64,000 nucleotides of DNA from Verrucomicrobiota bacterium (lineage in GTDB: Bacteria; Chlamydiota; Chlamydiia; Chlamydiales; Rhabdochlamydiaceae): the NCBI GenBank assembly GCA_018239665.1, contig JAFEGV010000003.1, positions 1 to 64,000 of the forward strand, read 5' to 3'. The notes beneath the pieces are model-generated. The model was not told the origin of the DNA. It searched no databases and was given only the letters and a program-made list of their open reading frames with translations. The translations under genes and the position numbers were made by a program. Position 1 is the first letter of the stretch; every line of letters begins with the position of its first letter. Positions 1-9,400 of this stretch are shown here, one piece after another.

Positions 1-94
1 TTAAACTCCATCCACCCTTTTACGATGTGGAAAAATAAATTTTAACTTTTTTCTTTTATGTTTGCTCTAGCTATTCTCTTTTTAAGAGGAAATC

Positions 95-2287
95 ATGGAT
101 GAGATCTACGGCTACATCGAGAACATCGTCTTCGCCGAAGAAGAAAAAGGCTTTACCGTTGCGCGTTTAAAAGAGCCTAAGAAAAAAGAGCTCACCTGCA
201 TTGTCGGCATCATGCCATCGGTCCAGCCGGGAGAGACGATCCGTTGCAAAGGCGCCTGGAAGCACCATCCTCAGCATGGGCCGCAGTTCGAAGTTGCCTC
301 TTTTGACCTGGAAGCGCCGACCGATCTGCTCGGCATTCAGAAGTATCTCGAATCGGGAATGATCAAAGGGATCGGACCTGTTTATGCAGAGAGGATCGTC
401 AAGCAGTTCGGCATCCACACTCTCGATGTGATCGACCAATGCCCCGACCGCTTGCTCGATATTTCCGGGATCGGAGACAAGCGGATCGAAAGGATCAAGA
501 CCTGCTGGACGGAGCAGCGCTCGATCCGCGATGTGATGATCTTTCTGAGAGGGCATGGAGTAAGCCCTTCGTTTGCGCAAAAGATCTACAGGGCCTACGG
601 CGATAAAAGCATCCACAAGGTCTCATCGAACCCCTACCAGCTTGCCAAAGACATCCACGGGATCGGATTTAAATCGGCCGATACGATTGCCAGCGGCTTA
701 GGGATCCCCCAAGACTCCCCTGCGCGGATCGACGCGGGGATCGAGCACGCCCTTTGGGAACTGAGCAATGAAGGGCATGTCTGCTATCCGCGCGGCGAAC
801 TTGTGCCGGAAGTTCAAAACATGCTCCAAGTGACTTTAGCCCAAATCGAAGAGCGGGTGAGCGAGCAGCTTAAAATCGGAAACATCGTTGAAGAGGAAGG
901 CCTGATCTGGGTCAAGCCTCTCTATCTTGCCGAAATCGGGATCGCTAGGGAACTGGCGAGGATCACCCAATCTCCCTGCAGGATCCGGAATGTCCATCTT
1001 GAAAAAGCGCTCCAATGGGTCGAGCAGCAGTTGAAGATCGAGCTTGCGCCGGAGCAAAAGGTAGCCGTTACCCAAGGCGTAAACGAGAAAGTCCTGATCG
1101 TGACAGGCGGCCCCGGTACGGGAAAGAGCACGATCACAAAAGCGATCCTTGCCATTACGGAAAAAATCGCTCCGAAGATTGTGTTAGCAGCCCCAACAGG
1201 AAGGGCCGCCAAGCGGATAAGCGAGATCACGCATAAAAAAGCGTTCACGATCCATGCGCTGCTTGAGATGGACTTTAAAGCGGGAGGCTTCAAGCGCAAC
1301 CGCCAAAATCCGATCGCCTGCGACCTTCTCATCATCGATGAGGCGAGCATGATCGACACGCAGTTGATGAACCATCTGCTTAAAGCGGTTCCGAGCGATG
1401 CACGGTTGATCTTGATCGGCGACATCGACCAGCTTCCCAGCGTCGGCCCCGGCAATGTGCTCAAAGACCTGATCCAATCGCAGCGCCTTCCCGTCTCCGA
1501 GCTCAAGAAGATCTTCCGGCAAGCGGCGGGCTCGCAGATCATCACCAACGCCCACAGGATCAACGAAGGGCAATTTCCCGACATCAGCTACCACCCGCGC
1601 AGCGATTTCCGTTTTATCGAAGCGGAAACGCCCGAGGATGTGCTCAAGACGGTCCTCGACCTGGTGATGACGCAGCTTCCCAAAAGCCATCGGCTGCACC
1701 GCTTTGACGACATCCAAGTCCTAGCGCCGATGAAAAAAGGGATCATCGGGATCGAAAACCTCAACGTCACCCTGCAAAAAAACCTCAACCCCTCCCCTAC
1801 CCCCCTTTTTCGGATGGGAAAATGCCTGCACGTCGGCGATAAAGTGATGCAAATCCGCAACAACTACGAAAAAGAGGTGTACAACGGCGATGTCGGAAAA
1901 ATTGTCACGATCGATCTTACCGACCAGCAGATCAAAGTGTCCTTTGACGGAAAGATCGTCGAGTATGAATTCCTCGAGCTCGATGAGATCGTTCTTGCTT
2001 ATGCGGTCTCGATCCACAAATACCAAGGGAGCGAGTGCCCTTGCGTGATCATCCCTGTCCACACGACCCATTTCAAAATGCTCTACAAGAACCTGCTCTA
2101 CACGGGCATCACCCGCGGCAAAAAGCTCGTCGTCCTCGTCGGCACGAAAAAAGCGCTGGCCATCGCTGTCAACAATGCAGAGGTGCAGCGCCGCTATACG
2201 GGCCTGCGGCAAGCGGTGTGCAATTTCTTAAGCGCAACATACGTTCCCGAGCCTCCCTTGCAGCCGAGCCTCTTTTCATCCTGCTGA
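95..2287 (+). CDS. recD2: RecD2-type ATP-dependent DNA helicase
   Basis: Superfamily 1 helicase of the RecD2 type (RecD-like but RecBC-independent), expected to unwind DNA 5' to 3' in repair. The N-terminal ~100 residues form an OB-like region. Helix-hairpin-helix motifs follow (KGIGP near residue 91, SGIGDKR near 124, HGIGFKS near 188). The helicase core has Walker A GGPGTGKST at about residues 338-346, Walker B LLIIDEAS about 70 residues later, and a late SIHKYQGSE motif typical of the UvrD_C_2 region. The length of 730 residues is normal. The start is supported by AGAGGA eight bases upstream. In Chlamydia the recD gene (CT033) adjoins metG (CT032); here about 12.8 kb of accessory genes separate them. 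Confidence 0.95.
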   Translation: MDEIYGYIENIVFAEEEKGFTVARLKEPKKKELTCIVGIMPSVQPGETIRCKGAWKHHPQHGPQFEVASFDLEAPTDLLGIQKYLESGMIKGIGPVYAERIVKQFGIHTLDVIDQCPDRLLDISGIGDKRIERIKTCWTEQRSIRDVMIFLRGHGVSPSFAQKIYRAYGDKSIHKVSSNPYQLAKDIHGIGFKSADTIASGLGIPQDSPARIDAGIEHALWELSNEGHVCYPRGELVPEVQNMLQVTLAQIEERVSEQLKIGNIVEEEGLIWVKPLYLAEIGIARELARITQSPCRIRNVHLEKALQWVEQQLKIELAPEQKVAVTQGVNEKVLIVTGGPGTGKSTITKAILAITEKIAPKIVLAAPTGRAAKRISEITHKKAFTIHALLEMDFKAGGFKRNRQNPIACDLLIIDEASMIDTQLMNHLLKAVPSDARLILIGDIDQLPSVGPGNVLKDLIQSQRLPVSELKKIFRQAAGSQIITNAHRINEGQFPDISYHPRSDFRFIEAETPEDVLKTVLDLVMTQLPKSHRLHRFDDIQVLAPMKKGIIGIENLNVTLQKNLNPSPTPLFRMGKCLHVGDKVMQIRNNYEKEVYNGDVGKIVTIDLTDQQIKVSFDGKIVEYEFLELDEIVLAYAVSIHKYQGSECPCVIIPVHTTHFKMLYKNLLYTGITRGKKLVVLVGTKKALAIAVNNAEVQRRYTGLRQAVCNFLSATYVPEPPLQPSLFSSC

Positions 2288-2378
2288 CCAGCTTTTTTAG
2301 ATTAGATCTCTTGCCAAAATCACCTTCCGTTCTTAGAATCACCCCGCTTTTTTCACCACGACACAAGGAAAGATCACC

Positions 2379-2951
2379 ATGGCAACCGCTCTAACTGCTT
2401 ACGGACAAACAGGATTGACTACTCCTCCGCCTTTTCAAGAAACCTCTCCCGAGTTCCAAGGTTTTATCCAGACTATCTCCAATTATCTCAAACAAGATTC
2501 CTACCACGACCTGGAGTTCTTTTTTCATACGAGCATCGAGATCTTTCGCCCGACCTTAGAAACGTCTAATGAACTTGATCGTCTTTTAGAAAGCTATGTA
2601 GCTAAGTCGGCCAATTCTGAAGACTGCGTACGCGCCCTCCGCCTTGGCTCCATAATGGAAAAACACAGCGTCAATGCCAATTGGATAAAAATCGCCCAGG
2701 CGATCTGCTACATGCAACAAGGAAACCGAGTTGATATGGAAGCGCTTGTTAAGGATATGGTCTTATCAGATGCGCATCCCTTGCAACAAGGACTCTACAA
2801 GACGATCTTAGAAGGCCATCTCGAAATCTATGGCGATTTAAGAAATCGCAATATGCAATATTTCGTTCAGCAGATGATCACTGAATATCGGAACATGGCA
2901 TCAAGGCTTGCTCCACCTGAAGTGCTTCCGTTTGGCGTGTTGAAGATCTAG
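2379..2951 (+). CDS. Tandem-family protein, copy 1 (unknown function)
   Basis: A 190-residue protein that I do not recognise. It is the first of four related genes in a row. Shared features are a tryptophan-centred motif (WIKIAQAICYMQQGN near residue 100), an upstream acidic-Cys-Arg-Ala segment (EDCVRALRLGSIMEK), and a short C-terminal Pro-Phe-Gly tail. Predicted mostly helical and soluble, with no signal peptide or membrane segment. The start has AAGGAAAG upstream. The gene follows recD2 after 91 bases. A tetratricopeptide-like or other helical-repeat fold is possible but unproven. An effector role is only a guess from the lineage-specific tandem expansion. Confidence 0.8.
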   Translation: MATALTAYGQTGLTTPPPFQETSPEFQGFIQTISNYLKQDSYHDLEFFFHTSIEIFRPTLETSNELDRLLESYVAKSANSEDCVRALRLGSIMEKHSVNANWIKIAQAICYMQQGNRVDMEALVKDMVLSDAHPLQQGLYKTILEGHLEIYGDLRNRNMQYFVQQMITEYRNMASRLAPPEVLPFGVLKI

Positions 2952-3003
2952 CGGCATGTTTGGCTATGATGGGACGATCCGCACTCTAGAGGAGAAAGCA
3001 TTG

Positions 3004-3108
3004 ATGAACTTCATGTTTTTCGACGAAGCATATGATTCATATGTTCAAGGAGGAAAGCATGAACAAACCCCAAAAGTTTTTTCAGTTTTTTCTTTAGATT
3101 GCGAGTAG
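3004..3108 (+). CDS. Possible 34-residue small ORF
   Basis: A 34-codon reading frame between copies 1 and 2 of the tandem family. It starts MNFMFFDEAYDS and is preceded by GAGGAG nine bases upstream. A second, overlapping 12-codon frame (3059-3097, Phe-rich: MNKPQKFFQFFL) in another phase has a near-perfect AAGGAGG at 3047-3053. Either could be a leader peptide for the gene at 3215, or both could be chance. There is no similarity to the flanking paralogues. Confidence 0.25.
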   Translation: MNFMFFDEAYDSYVQGGKHEQTPKVFSVFSLDCE

Positions 3109-3214
3109 ATCTATCCTCTTTCTGACAGAACAAACTTATTATTATATATTGCAAACATTACAAAACTATCATAAAATTAATCACTTTCAATTTTTCAACA
3201 AAAAGGAGATCAAA

Positions 3215-3781
3215 ATGACATCAACAGTCCAACCAGGGCTTCCGACCGGTTTCCATACCCAGCAAGCTTCTGCTGAGTCTTTTCAAACCTTTAGAGCAAC
3301 AGTCTGTCAGTTTTTGGAAGCGAAAGACTATAAAGGCCTCGATGAATACTTCCATGCCTGCCACGAATTGTATCGTTCCATTTTGGTACAGGTGAAGTCT
3401 TTTGACTGCATTTTGGAAACGCTCCTGGAAAAGCCTCTCAACGATGATGATTGCATCCGAGCTTTCAGATTGGCCGGCATGATGGAAAAGAATGGCTATA
3501 GTCCGGCTTGGTCTAAAATTTGCCAAGCGATGTGCTATTTGCAATTTGGGAATAAAATTGACGGGAACTTCCTTGTTCAAAGTATGATCGATGCAGACCT
3601 AACAGCCGTGGAAGACGGCAATCGTTTCATCGACTTGTTCAATACTTACAAGAGAATCTATTCTTCCACTGGAAATTCCGTCATGTTCGATCGGATAGAT
3701 AACCTCTTGAATCGTTATAACGAAATCAAAGGCCAAGCTTCTTCGTCAACCTCCATTCCTTTTGGAGAAACTAAGGTATAG
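3215..3781 (+). CDS. Tandem-family protein, copy 2 (unknown function)
   Basis: A 188-residue paralogue of the genes at 2379 and 4546. It carries the shared DDCIRAFRLAGMMEK segment, the WSKICQAMCYLQFGN motif and the C-terminal SIPFGETKV tail. The frame can be extended to a TTG at 3149, but the ATG at 3215 has AAGGAG at 3203-3208 and is preferred. The 200-base upstream region is AT-rich and could hold a promoter of its own. No signal peptide or membrane segment is visible. Function unknown. Confidence 0.82.
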   Translation: MTSTVQPGLPTGFHTQQASAESFQTFRATVCQFLEAKDYKGLDEYFHACHELYRSILVQVKSFDCILETLLEKPLNDDDCIRAFRLAGMMEKNGYSPAWSKICQAMCYLQFGNKIDGNFLVQSMIDADLTAVEDGNRFIDLFNTYKRIYSSTGNSVMFDRIDNLLNRYNEIKGQASSSTSIPFGETKV

Positions 3782-3802
3782 GAAGAGCATAACAGTCAGC
3801 AA

Positions 3803-3825
3803 GTCCATCCGCCTGGCGGATGGAC
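3803..3825 (+). other. Hairpin between copies 2 and 3
   Basis: Perfect inverted repeat GTCCATCC / GGATGGAC around GCCTGGC, just after copy 2. There is no T-tract, so this is a weak terminator or a processing site. Similar wording (CGCCTGGC ... GCCAGGCGGATGG) occurs inside the 5' part of copy 4 at about 4583-4612, so the hairpin may be a relic of recombination between repeats. Confidence 0.45.
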
Positions 3826-3961
3826 CGCTTCTCGACAGTAAGGTCCTATTGGAAATGTATCTACGGACATGCCGCCTATATTTCTTTCTAGTTGCCCAAT
3901 AACGGGATAGCTTTCTACAATCGCCAAGATTTTATCCACTATCTGACAAAAAGGAGTCCCT

Positions 3962-4543
3962 ATGTGCGCTGCGAGAACAACCCCTGCCTTTATTCCCCGA
4001 GGATCGGAAATCCCTGCATCATTTAATCCTACCCTCAAAGAATTCGAAAGCTTTGTCGATGCGCTCCGCACCCACTTGGATGACCAAAGCTACGGAGAGC
4101 TGAACCACTTTTTCTAATTTAACTCCACTCCATATCGTCCTCTTCTCGAGCAAAAGGGAACGCTCGACGGAATATTGGAAGAGCTCTTAGGAAAGCCTCG
4201 AGATCCAGAGAATTGCACGCGAGCTTTTCAATTGGCCCTATTGATGAAAGACAACTTGCTAAGCCCTCGCTGGGCCACAGTTTGCCAAACGATCTGTTTG
4301 TTTCGGGAAGGAAACATTGCAGAAGGGAATCAACTTGTCCACTCCATGCTCGAAAGGGACAAAAGCGATGAGATGAGTCGAAAAAAATACATCACGACGC
4401 TCAAAGAGCATGTCACCCTCTACTCCTTCAATAACAATCCTGCAATGCTGAAAGAAATTCAAAACATCCTGGCACTGTATAACGAATTTGCAGGCCAGCC
4501 TGCAGCGCATACGCCCTTTCCATTGGGATTCGACAAGGCATAA
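3962..4543 (+). pseudogene. Tandem-family copy 3, interrupted by a nonsense codon
   Basis: Third member of the tandem array. The frame from ATG 3962 (AAAAAGGAG upstream) encodes a family N-terminus for 51 codons and meets TAA at 4115-4117. The same frame then continues without shift to 4543 with clear family motifs (CTRAFQLALLMKD, WATVCQTICLFREGN and the PFPLGFDKA tail). The break is a single in-frame stop in an otherwise intact 193-codon gene, explained by one base change such as CAA to TAA. An internal restart (e.g. ATG 4175) could still give a ~122-residue C-terminal fragment. A sequencing error or stop readthrough would also fit. Confidence 0.8.
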
Positions 4544-4545
4544 CA

Positions 4546-5103
4546 ATGAGCATGATCGCTCAAGTCCATTCTGCAAGCCTCTCGCCTGGCGAATCTCACA
4601 GCCAGGCGGATGGATTTGCCGATGCGATGCACTCCTACTTGCAGAGCAGCACCTTTGAAAAGCTCGCAGCCTATTTTCGTCTTAACCATCCGATCTACAG
4701 CCGTGATCCCATATGGGGAAAAAGCTTCGATCTGCTTCTGGAAAAATGCCTGAAAAAACCTGAAAAGACCGTCGAGGATTGGACAAGGACCCTGCAGGTT
4801 GCGCGCCTGGTTGAACCGTCTTGTCCCGAATGGGCGAAGATTGCGCAGGCGATCTGCTGCTTCGAGCTTGGGGATGAGGCTGAGGGCGATGCCCTCATTG
4901 CAACAATGATCGGGTCTGATGCCCAGCAAGATGCTTCTCCATCCCATCTGACAGAGCTTGTACGCCGCCAGTGGCGGTTGGGATATGCAAGCGAAGCTCA
5001 GATCGCTGGGACGTTCTCCAACGTGCTGCAAAGATACGATGCCGGTTCACAGCCTCCGGTGCCTAAAAGCAACGCGATCCCTCTTCATTACATCCGCGCT
5101 TAA
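4546..5103 (+). CDS. Tandem-family protein, copy 4 (unknown function)
   Basis: A 185-residue fourth paralogue that begins three bases after the stop of copy 3, so the two were probably co-transcribed and perhaps coupled. It shares EDWTRTLQVARLVE and WAKIAQAICCFELGD with copies 1 to 3. The C-terminus has diverged (AIPLHYIRA). The N-terminal 30 residues are rich in Ser, His and Gly and differ from the other copies. No targeting signal is visible. It converges with the tspO-like gene, the stops being four bases apart with no room for a terminator. Confidence 0.8.
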   Translation: MSMIAQVHSASLSPGESHSQADGFADAMHSYLQSSTFEKLAAYFRLNHPIYSRDPIWGKSFDLLLEKCLKKPEKTVEDWTRTLQVARLVEPSCPEWAKIAQAICCFELGDEAEGDALIATMIGSDAQQDASPSHLTELVRRQWRLGYASEAQIAGTFSNVLQRYDAGSQPPVPKSNAIPLHYIRA

Positions 5104-5107
5104 CTGT

Positions 5108-5593
5108 TTAGTTGTTCGACCAAATGAAAAAATTGATATAGACCGCATAAGAGACCCATGCCAAGTAAGGAAGGAGCAAATAGCTTCCCCAATGGGTATG
5201 CCTCCACATAGCGCCGATCGTTAAGACGATAAAAATCCACAGGAGGACGATATCGAAGAAGGCAATTCCTGGACTTTCCAAGTAAAAAAACAGGAATGAC
5301 CAGATAAAATTGAGAAATAATTGAACCCCAAAACAGAGAAAGGCTCTTTTCTTTTTTGCTGTTTTGCTCTGCCACAACAGCGCCAGGGCGACTGCCATCA
5401 TGCTATAGAGGACCGTCCAGATGATGGGAAAAACGAAATTCGGCGGGGTGAAGATAGGCTTGATCAAATGGGGATACCACTGTTTGATCCCATGCCCCGT
5501 CAGAAGTCCCATCAGCCATCCGCCTCCTAAGCAAAGGATGAGGGACGGAATAAACTTTTGCAAAAATCCACTTGTTTTCTTTGGATAGCCCAT
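5108..5593 (-). CDS. tspO: TspO/MBR family membrane protein
   Basis: A 161-residue, five-helix integral membrane protein of the TspO/peripheral benzodiazepine receptor family, which binds porphyrins and other tetrapyrroles. Diagnostic wording includes WYPHLIKPIFTPPN followed by VFPIIWTVLYSMM near residues 39-66, the central WSFLFFYLESPG, and the C-terminal LPYLAWVSYAVYINFFIW. Length is normal. It starts at ATG 5593 with AGGTG close upstream and is divergent from the epimerase-like gene. In bacteria the family senses porphyrin or oxidative stress; the role in an obligate intracellular bacterium is unknown. Confidence 0.9.
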   Translation of the reverse strand: MGYPKKTSGFLQKFIPSLILCLGGGWLMGLLTGHGIKQWYPHLIKPIFTPPNFVFPIIWTVLYSMMAVALALLWQSKTAKKKRAFLCFGVQLFLNFIWSFLFFYLESPGIAFFDIVLLWIFIVLTIGAMWRHTHWGSYLLLPYLAWVSYAVYINFFIWSNN

Positions 5594-5682
5594 TACACCT
5601 GCACGATATTCGTTGCTCTTACTTGATACATTGTACTAACCTTTCAAAAAAAACCAGACCGATGTTGTCTTGGAGTTCGCCG

Positions 5683-6483
5683 ATGAAACTATTATTGATG
5701 GGAGCCGGCTATGTCGGGACAGCCCTTCTTCGCCAGCTTCAGGGTCTTACCCCAGAGGTCTACATCACGACAACGCGTGAAGACAAGGTCGAAACTCTAA
5801 GACCTTATGGAAAAGACGTTCTGCTTCTAGGTGCCAATTCCGATGAAAAGCTCAAAGAATGGATTTCTTTCTGCGATGCGATGATCGTCCTTGTCGCACC
5901 CGGCAGCTCTCGAGATTACGAAACGACCTATCTCGAAACGGCAAAAAAGATCTCTTCGGCCCTCAATGAAAGAAAATCCCCCTTTCATTTGATCTACACC
6001 GGCAGCACTTCAGTCTGCGAAGGAGCTCATGCCGATTGGATAACGGAAGAAATGGAGCTGGATCCTCCTTCCGCCAATGCAAAAATCCTTCTTGAAACGG
6101 AAAAGATCTACTTGCGCAGCGAAGCAGACGCTTGCATTTTGCGCTTGGGAGGGATTTATGGGCCCAACCGGGAACTGACCGATCGAGCGCGCCGCCTCTC
6201 CGGAAAAGAAATGTCAGGCGACGGGAATGAACCGACCAACCATGTCCATTTAGACGACATTGTCGGCGGCATATTGTTCTGCTTGACGCACCGTTTGACC
6301 GGGATTTACCATTTGGTCAATGACGATCATCCCACACGAAAAGAGCTTTATTCCGCCCTCTGTGAATCGGTACAGGTCCCAAGTCCAATCTGGTCTTCAA
6401 AGGGGCAAAGCGGATATCGGGTTTCGAATCGGAAAATCAAAGAAGCGGGTTATATTTTTCAGCATCCCCGCCTAGGCCGGTAG
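5683..6483 (+). CDS. NAD-binding SDR/epimerase-like protein
   Basis: A 266-residue Rossmann-fold protein of the extended SDR (NAD-dependent epimerase/dehydratase, YeeZ-like) type. The dinucleotide-binding GAGYVG motif begins at residue 7. A conserved IYTGSTSVCEG region around residue 105 and LRLGGIYGPNR around residue 150 are typical of the family. ATG 5683, with GGAG seven bases upstream, is preferred to longer starts at 5572 and 5662. The active-site Tyr-x-x-x-Lys of classical SDRs is not evident, as in atypical members. Substrate unknown. The stop lies two bases from the end of the convergent autotransporter gene. Confidence 0.82.
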   Translation: MKLLLMGAGYVGTALLRQLQGLTPEVYITTTREDKVETLRPYGKDVLLLGANSDEKLKEWISFCDAMIVLVAPGSSRDYETTYLETAKKISSALNERKSPFHLIYTGSTSVCEGAHADWITEEMELDPPSANAKILLETEKIYLRSEADACILRLGGIYGPNRELTDRARRLSGKEMSGDGNEPTNHVHLDDIVGGILFCLTHRLTGIYHLVNDDHPTRKELYSALCESVQVPSPIWSSKGQSGYRVSNRKIKEAGYIFQHPRLGR

Positions 6484-6485
6484 GC

Positions 6486-9400
6486 TCAAAAAGCTTTAGC
6501 AATCTCAGCTTCGCCTGCATTTAGAATAAAATGCCTTCCATATTCGCCATGATATCCTAGCATGAATGAAAAGCCATTCAATGGGGAGGTCGATCGGATC
6601 TTCAGCGACGGACTGAACAAATTATTCTCAGGCTTGAGCCCCTTCACTGTAAACGTGCAATCGGCCGGCTTGAATTTGGCGGTCGTGTTCCGGCCCATGA
6701 AACGGAACTCATGGATATAGCTGAGCGCCAGGTCGATCAAGATATGCCTCTTTTCAAAGCACCCTTTATAGCCCATGCCGATCCCCGCTTCAGGGCGAAG
6801 AAGATCGTATTGCTTATCGCGCACTTTAAGATCCAAACTGTGAGCGCCGCTTTCGGAATAGCCATTTTGCATCAAGTACTGATAATCGAGGTTCGCGAAG
6901 GGATAAAGATTGAAGGAGTTCGTCCTCTCCGCTCTAAATGTGAAGTTATATCCGCCGCCTAAGTGTCCCAAAAGTTGATTCGAGCTCTGCTCATAGGTGG
7001 CCTTGCGGTTGTCCACTCCCGAATGGGCAAAGTGGTTGATGGAGAAATGCATCTTTCTTGTGGCATCGATGGGACTGTAGAGATAAGAGAAGACGGCATC
7101 GGCAAAAAAAGAGGTGTTGGTCCATGCGGCCCCCAAAGATCCTGCGTAGGTATTGTAATCCGCCCGGGTCCTTCCGTCCGGGACCTTCATCTCTGTAGCA
7201 GCAAAAGAAAAACCTCCGGTGAACATCCAGCGCCTTAAGTAATAATCTAAAGCAGCGGTAAATCCGGTAAAACGGTCTTGATAGCCGGGCAAGGTCCCAT
7301 TCCCATGCTGCCTGACATTCTCGATAAAGGGAGACGCCCACAGGTCCCAATCCTTTTCCCTATAACAATTAGTCACCTGCTTCTCGAAAAAATGTTCCGT
7401 ATAGATTTGACGGATCCTTTCCGCAACGTTCTCCTCTGTGAAGGCGATGTTGTTCGCATTCGCCGGCTGCATCTCATTGAAGGAACGGGCCATCTGAGCC
7501 GGTGTTTGCAGTTCCAGGATAGTCACGATCTCATCAAGATCGGGGTGATTTTGTTTGTAAAGGACTTCAAAACACTCTGCCACTTGCCCTGCATTGCCAT
7601 TTGTCACGATCGTATTAAAAGGAAAAGGCCCTCCATTGATCACCAAACTGACGCTTGTTCCGGTATATACGACACTCATCGGGAAACGTGTCAGCGGATT
7701 GACAAATGTAAAGGGGGCGTTTTCGATCACCGAGCCCGCAGTGATGATTGTATAAGAGGAAACAGTAGGGGCGCTAAAATTCCTTGGAATTAAAATGATC
7801 TGCCCTCCATTGATCGTCACCGTTCCGCTTGCGCTGATCAAATCCGTGGTGGAATTGCTGATCTCTGCCTGATAGGTAGACCCCGGATTAAAAATAAAGT
7901 CCGTTCCTGTCAACGTGTTAATGGAGTTTCCGGGAGCGATGATACCATTGATCGTTACAGTATTGCCAAGAGGCCCTAGTCCATTTAATGTTCCTCCTGA
8001 GTTCACTTGAATGGGAGCCGTCACGCTTCCATTAACCGTTAATATTCCCCCGGAGTTGACTTGGACAGAACTCGAACCTGTAATGGAACCCGGAGAAGAA
8101 ACTGCAAGAGTGCCTGATTGGACCGTCGTTGTTCCCGTATGCGCTGCAGCGCCTTTGATAATAACTTGCCCTGGACCTGTAGTTTGTAAATTTCCACCTC
8201 CGGACAATGCCCCGGATAAAATGGTATTGCTCGCAGCAGATTGGCCAATTGACAAGGTCCCTGCATTGAGGGCCGCCGCTCCCGAAAAGGTAAGGTTCTG
8301 ACCCGCGGGAAGATCAGAGAGGATCTGGCTGGACGCTGATACTGTTAATGCATTTGGGACCGACTGATTGTTCCCGTAATTGGAAAGGACCTCTAAAATA
8401 GCTCCATTCAGTGTCACTCCTCCCGTTCCCAAGTTGGTTGGGTTCGCTTGAGCTGAAGCGTTGGAAATCTGCACCGTTCCTTGGTTGATCTGCGTTCCTC
8501 CTGAATAGTTGTTGGAGGCATTTTGCAGTCCAAGGATTCCGGCTCCGGTCTTAGTTAAAAGTCCGGCTCCCGTGACAGATCCTGCAATGGCGCCGTTTAC
8601 GCCGGAATCGACAATCAATCCCGCGCCGCCTGCTCCTAACGTGACCACTCGTGAAGAATTAAGGGTCGTTGAGCCAATGAACTCAAGGTTGCCGCCGTTT
8701 TGCAACGTCACTGCATTTGCGTTTGCGCCAAGATTTGCGTCTTGGCTGATCTTAATCGTTCCTGCTGAACAAGTGGTGCTGCCCGTGTAGGTATTGGCCC
8801 CTCCAAGAACTAAGGCCCCGGAAGCATTGTTCATGATAAGGCCTCCACCGCTCCCTCCACCACCTGCTCCCCCGTCGCTTGCAATCGGCGTATTGATCGT
8901 AAACGTCGTTGGTTGTTGAAAGGAGATCGTACCTCCCGACATCAAAAAGATGTCCGGCCCTGCGGCAAAAGCTGTACCGCTTCCCCCATTCCCTGCGGTA
9001 GAGGTCCCAGAGGAAATGGATGTAGGAAAGTCCATGATATTAAGGGTAGCGCCTTTTGATACGAAAATCGTCCCGCCTAAGGCAGCTCCCCCTCCTCCGC
9101 CTCCGTTGAATAATGCATTTCCATCCGATGCTCCGAATCCCCCTTTCCCTGAACTAGAACTGGTGTAGCCTCCTCCTCCTCCTCCCCCGCCAAATCCTCC
9201 ATTGCCGACGTTTGGAGTACTCAGTCCACCAGAAAGCAAAGTATCAACCGCACCGCCGCCTCCGCCAAATCCTCCATTTCCCCCCGGCGCATTATTTTTT
9301 AGGGCATTCGCGCTAGCACCGCCGCCTCCGCCCCCTGCAAATCCTCCATTTCCCCCTGATCCCGGACCGACCGTAATGCCAGAGCCTCCTCCTCCTCCTC

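Noticed and set aside
922-1584. 220-codon minus-strand frame inside recD2
   Set aside because: Shadow of the conserved helicase core.
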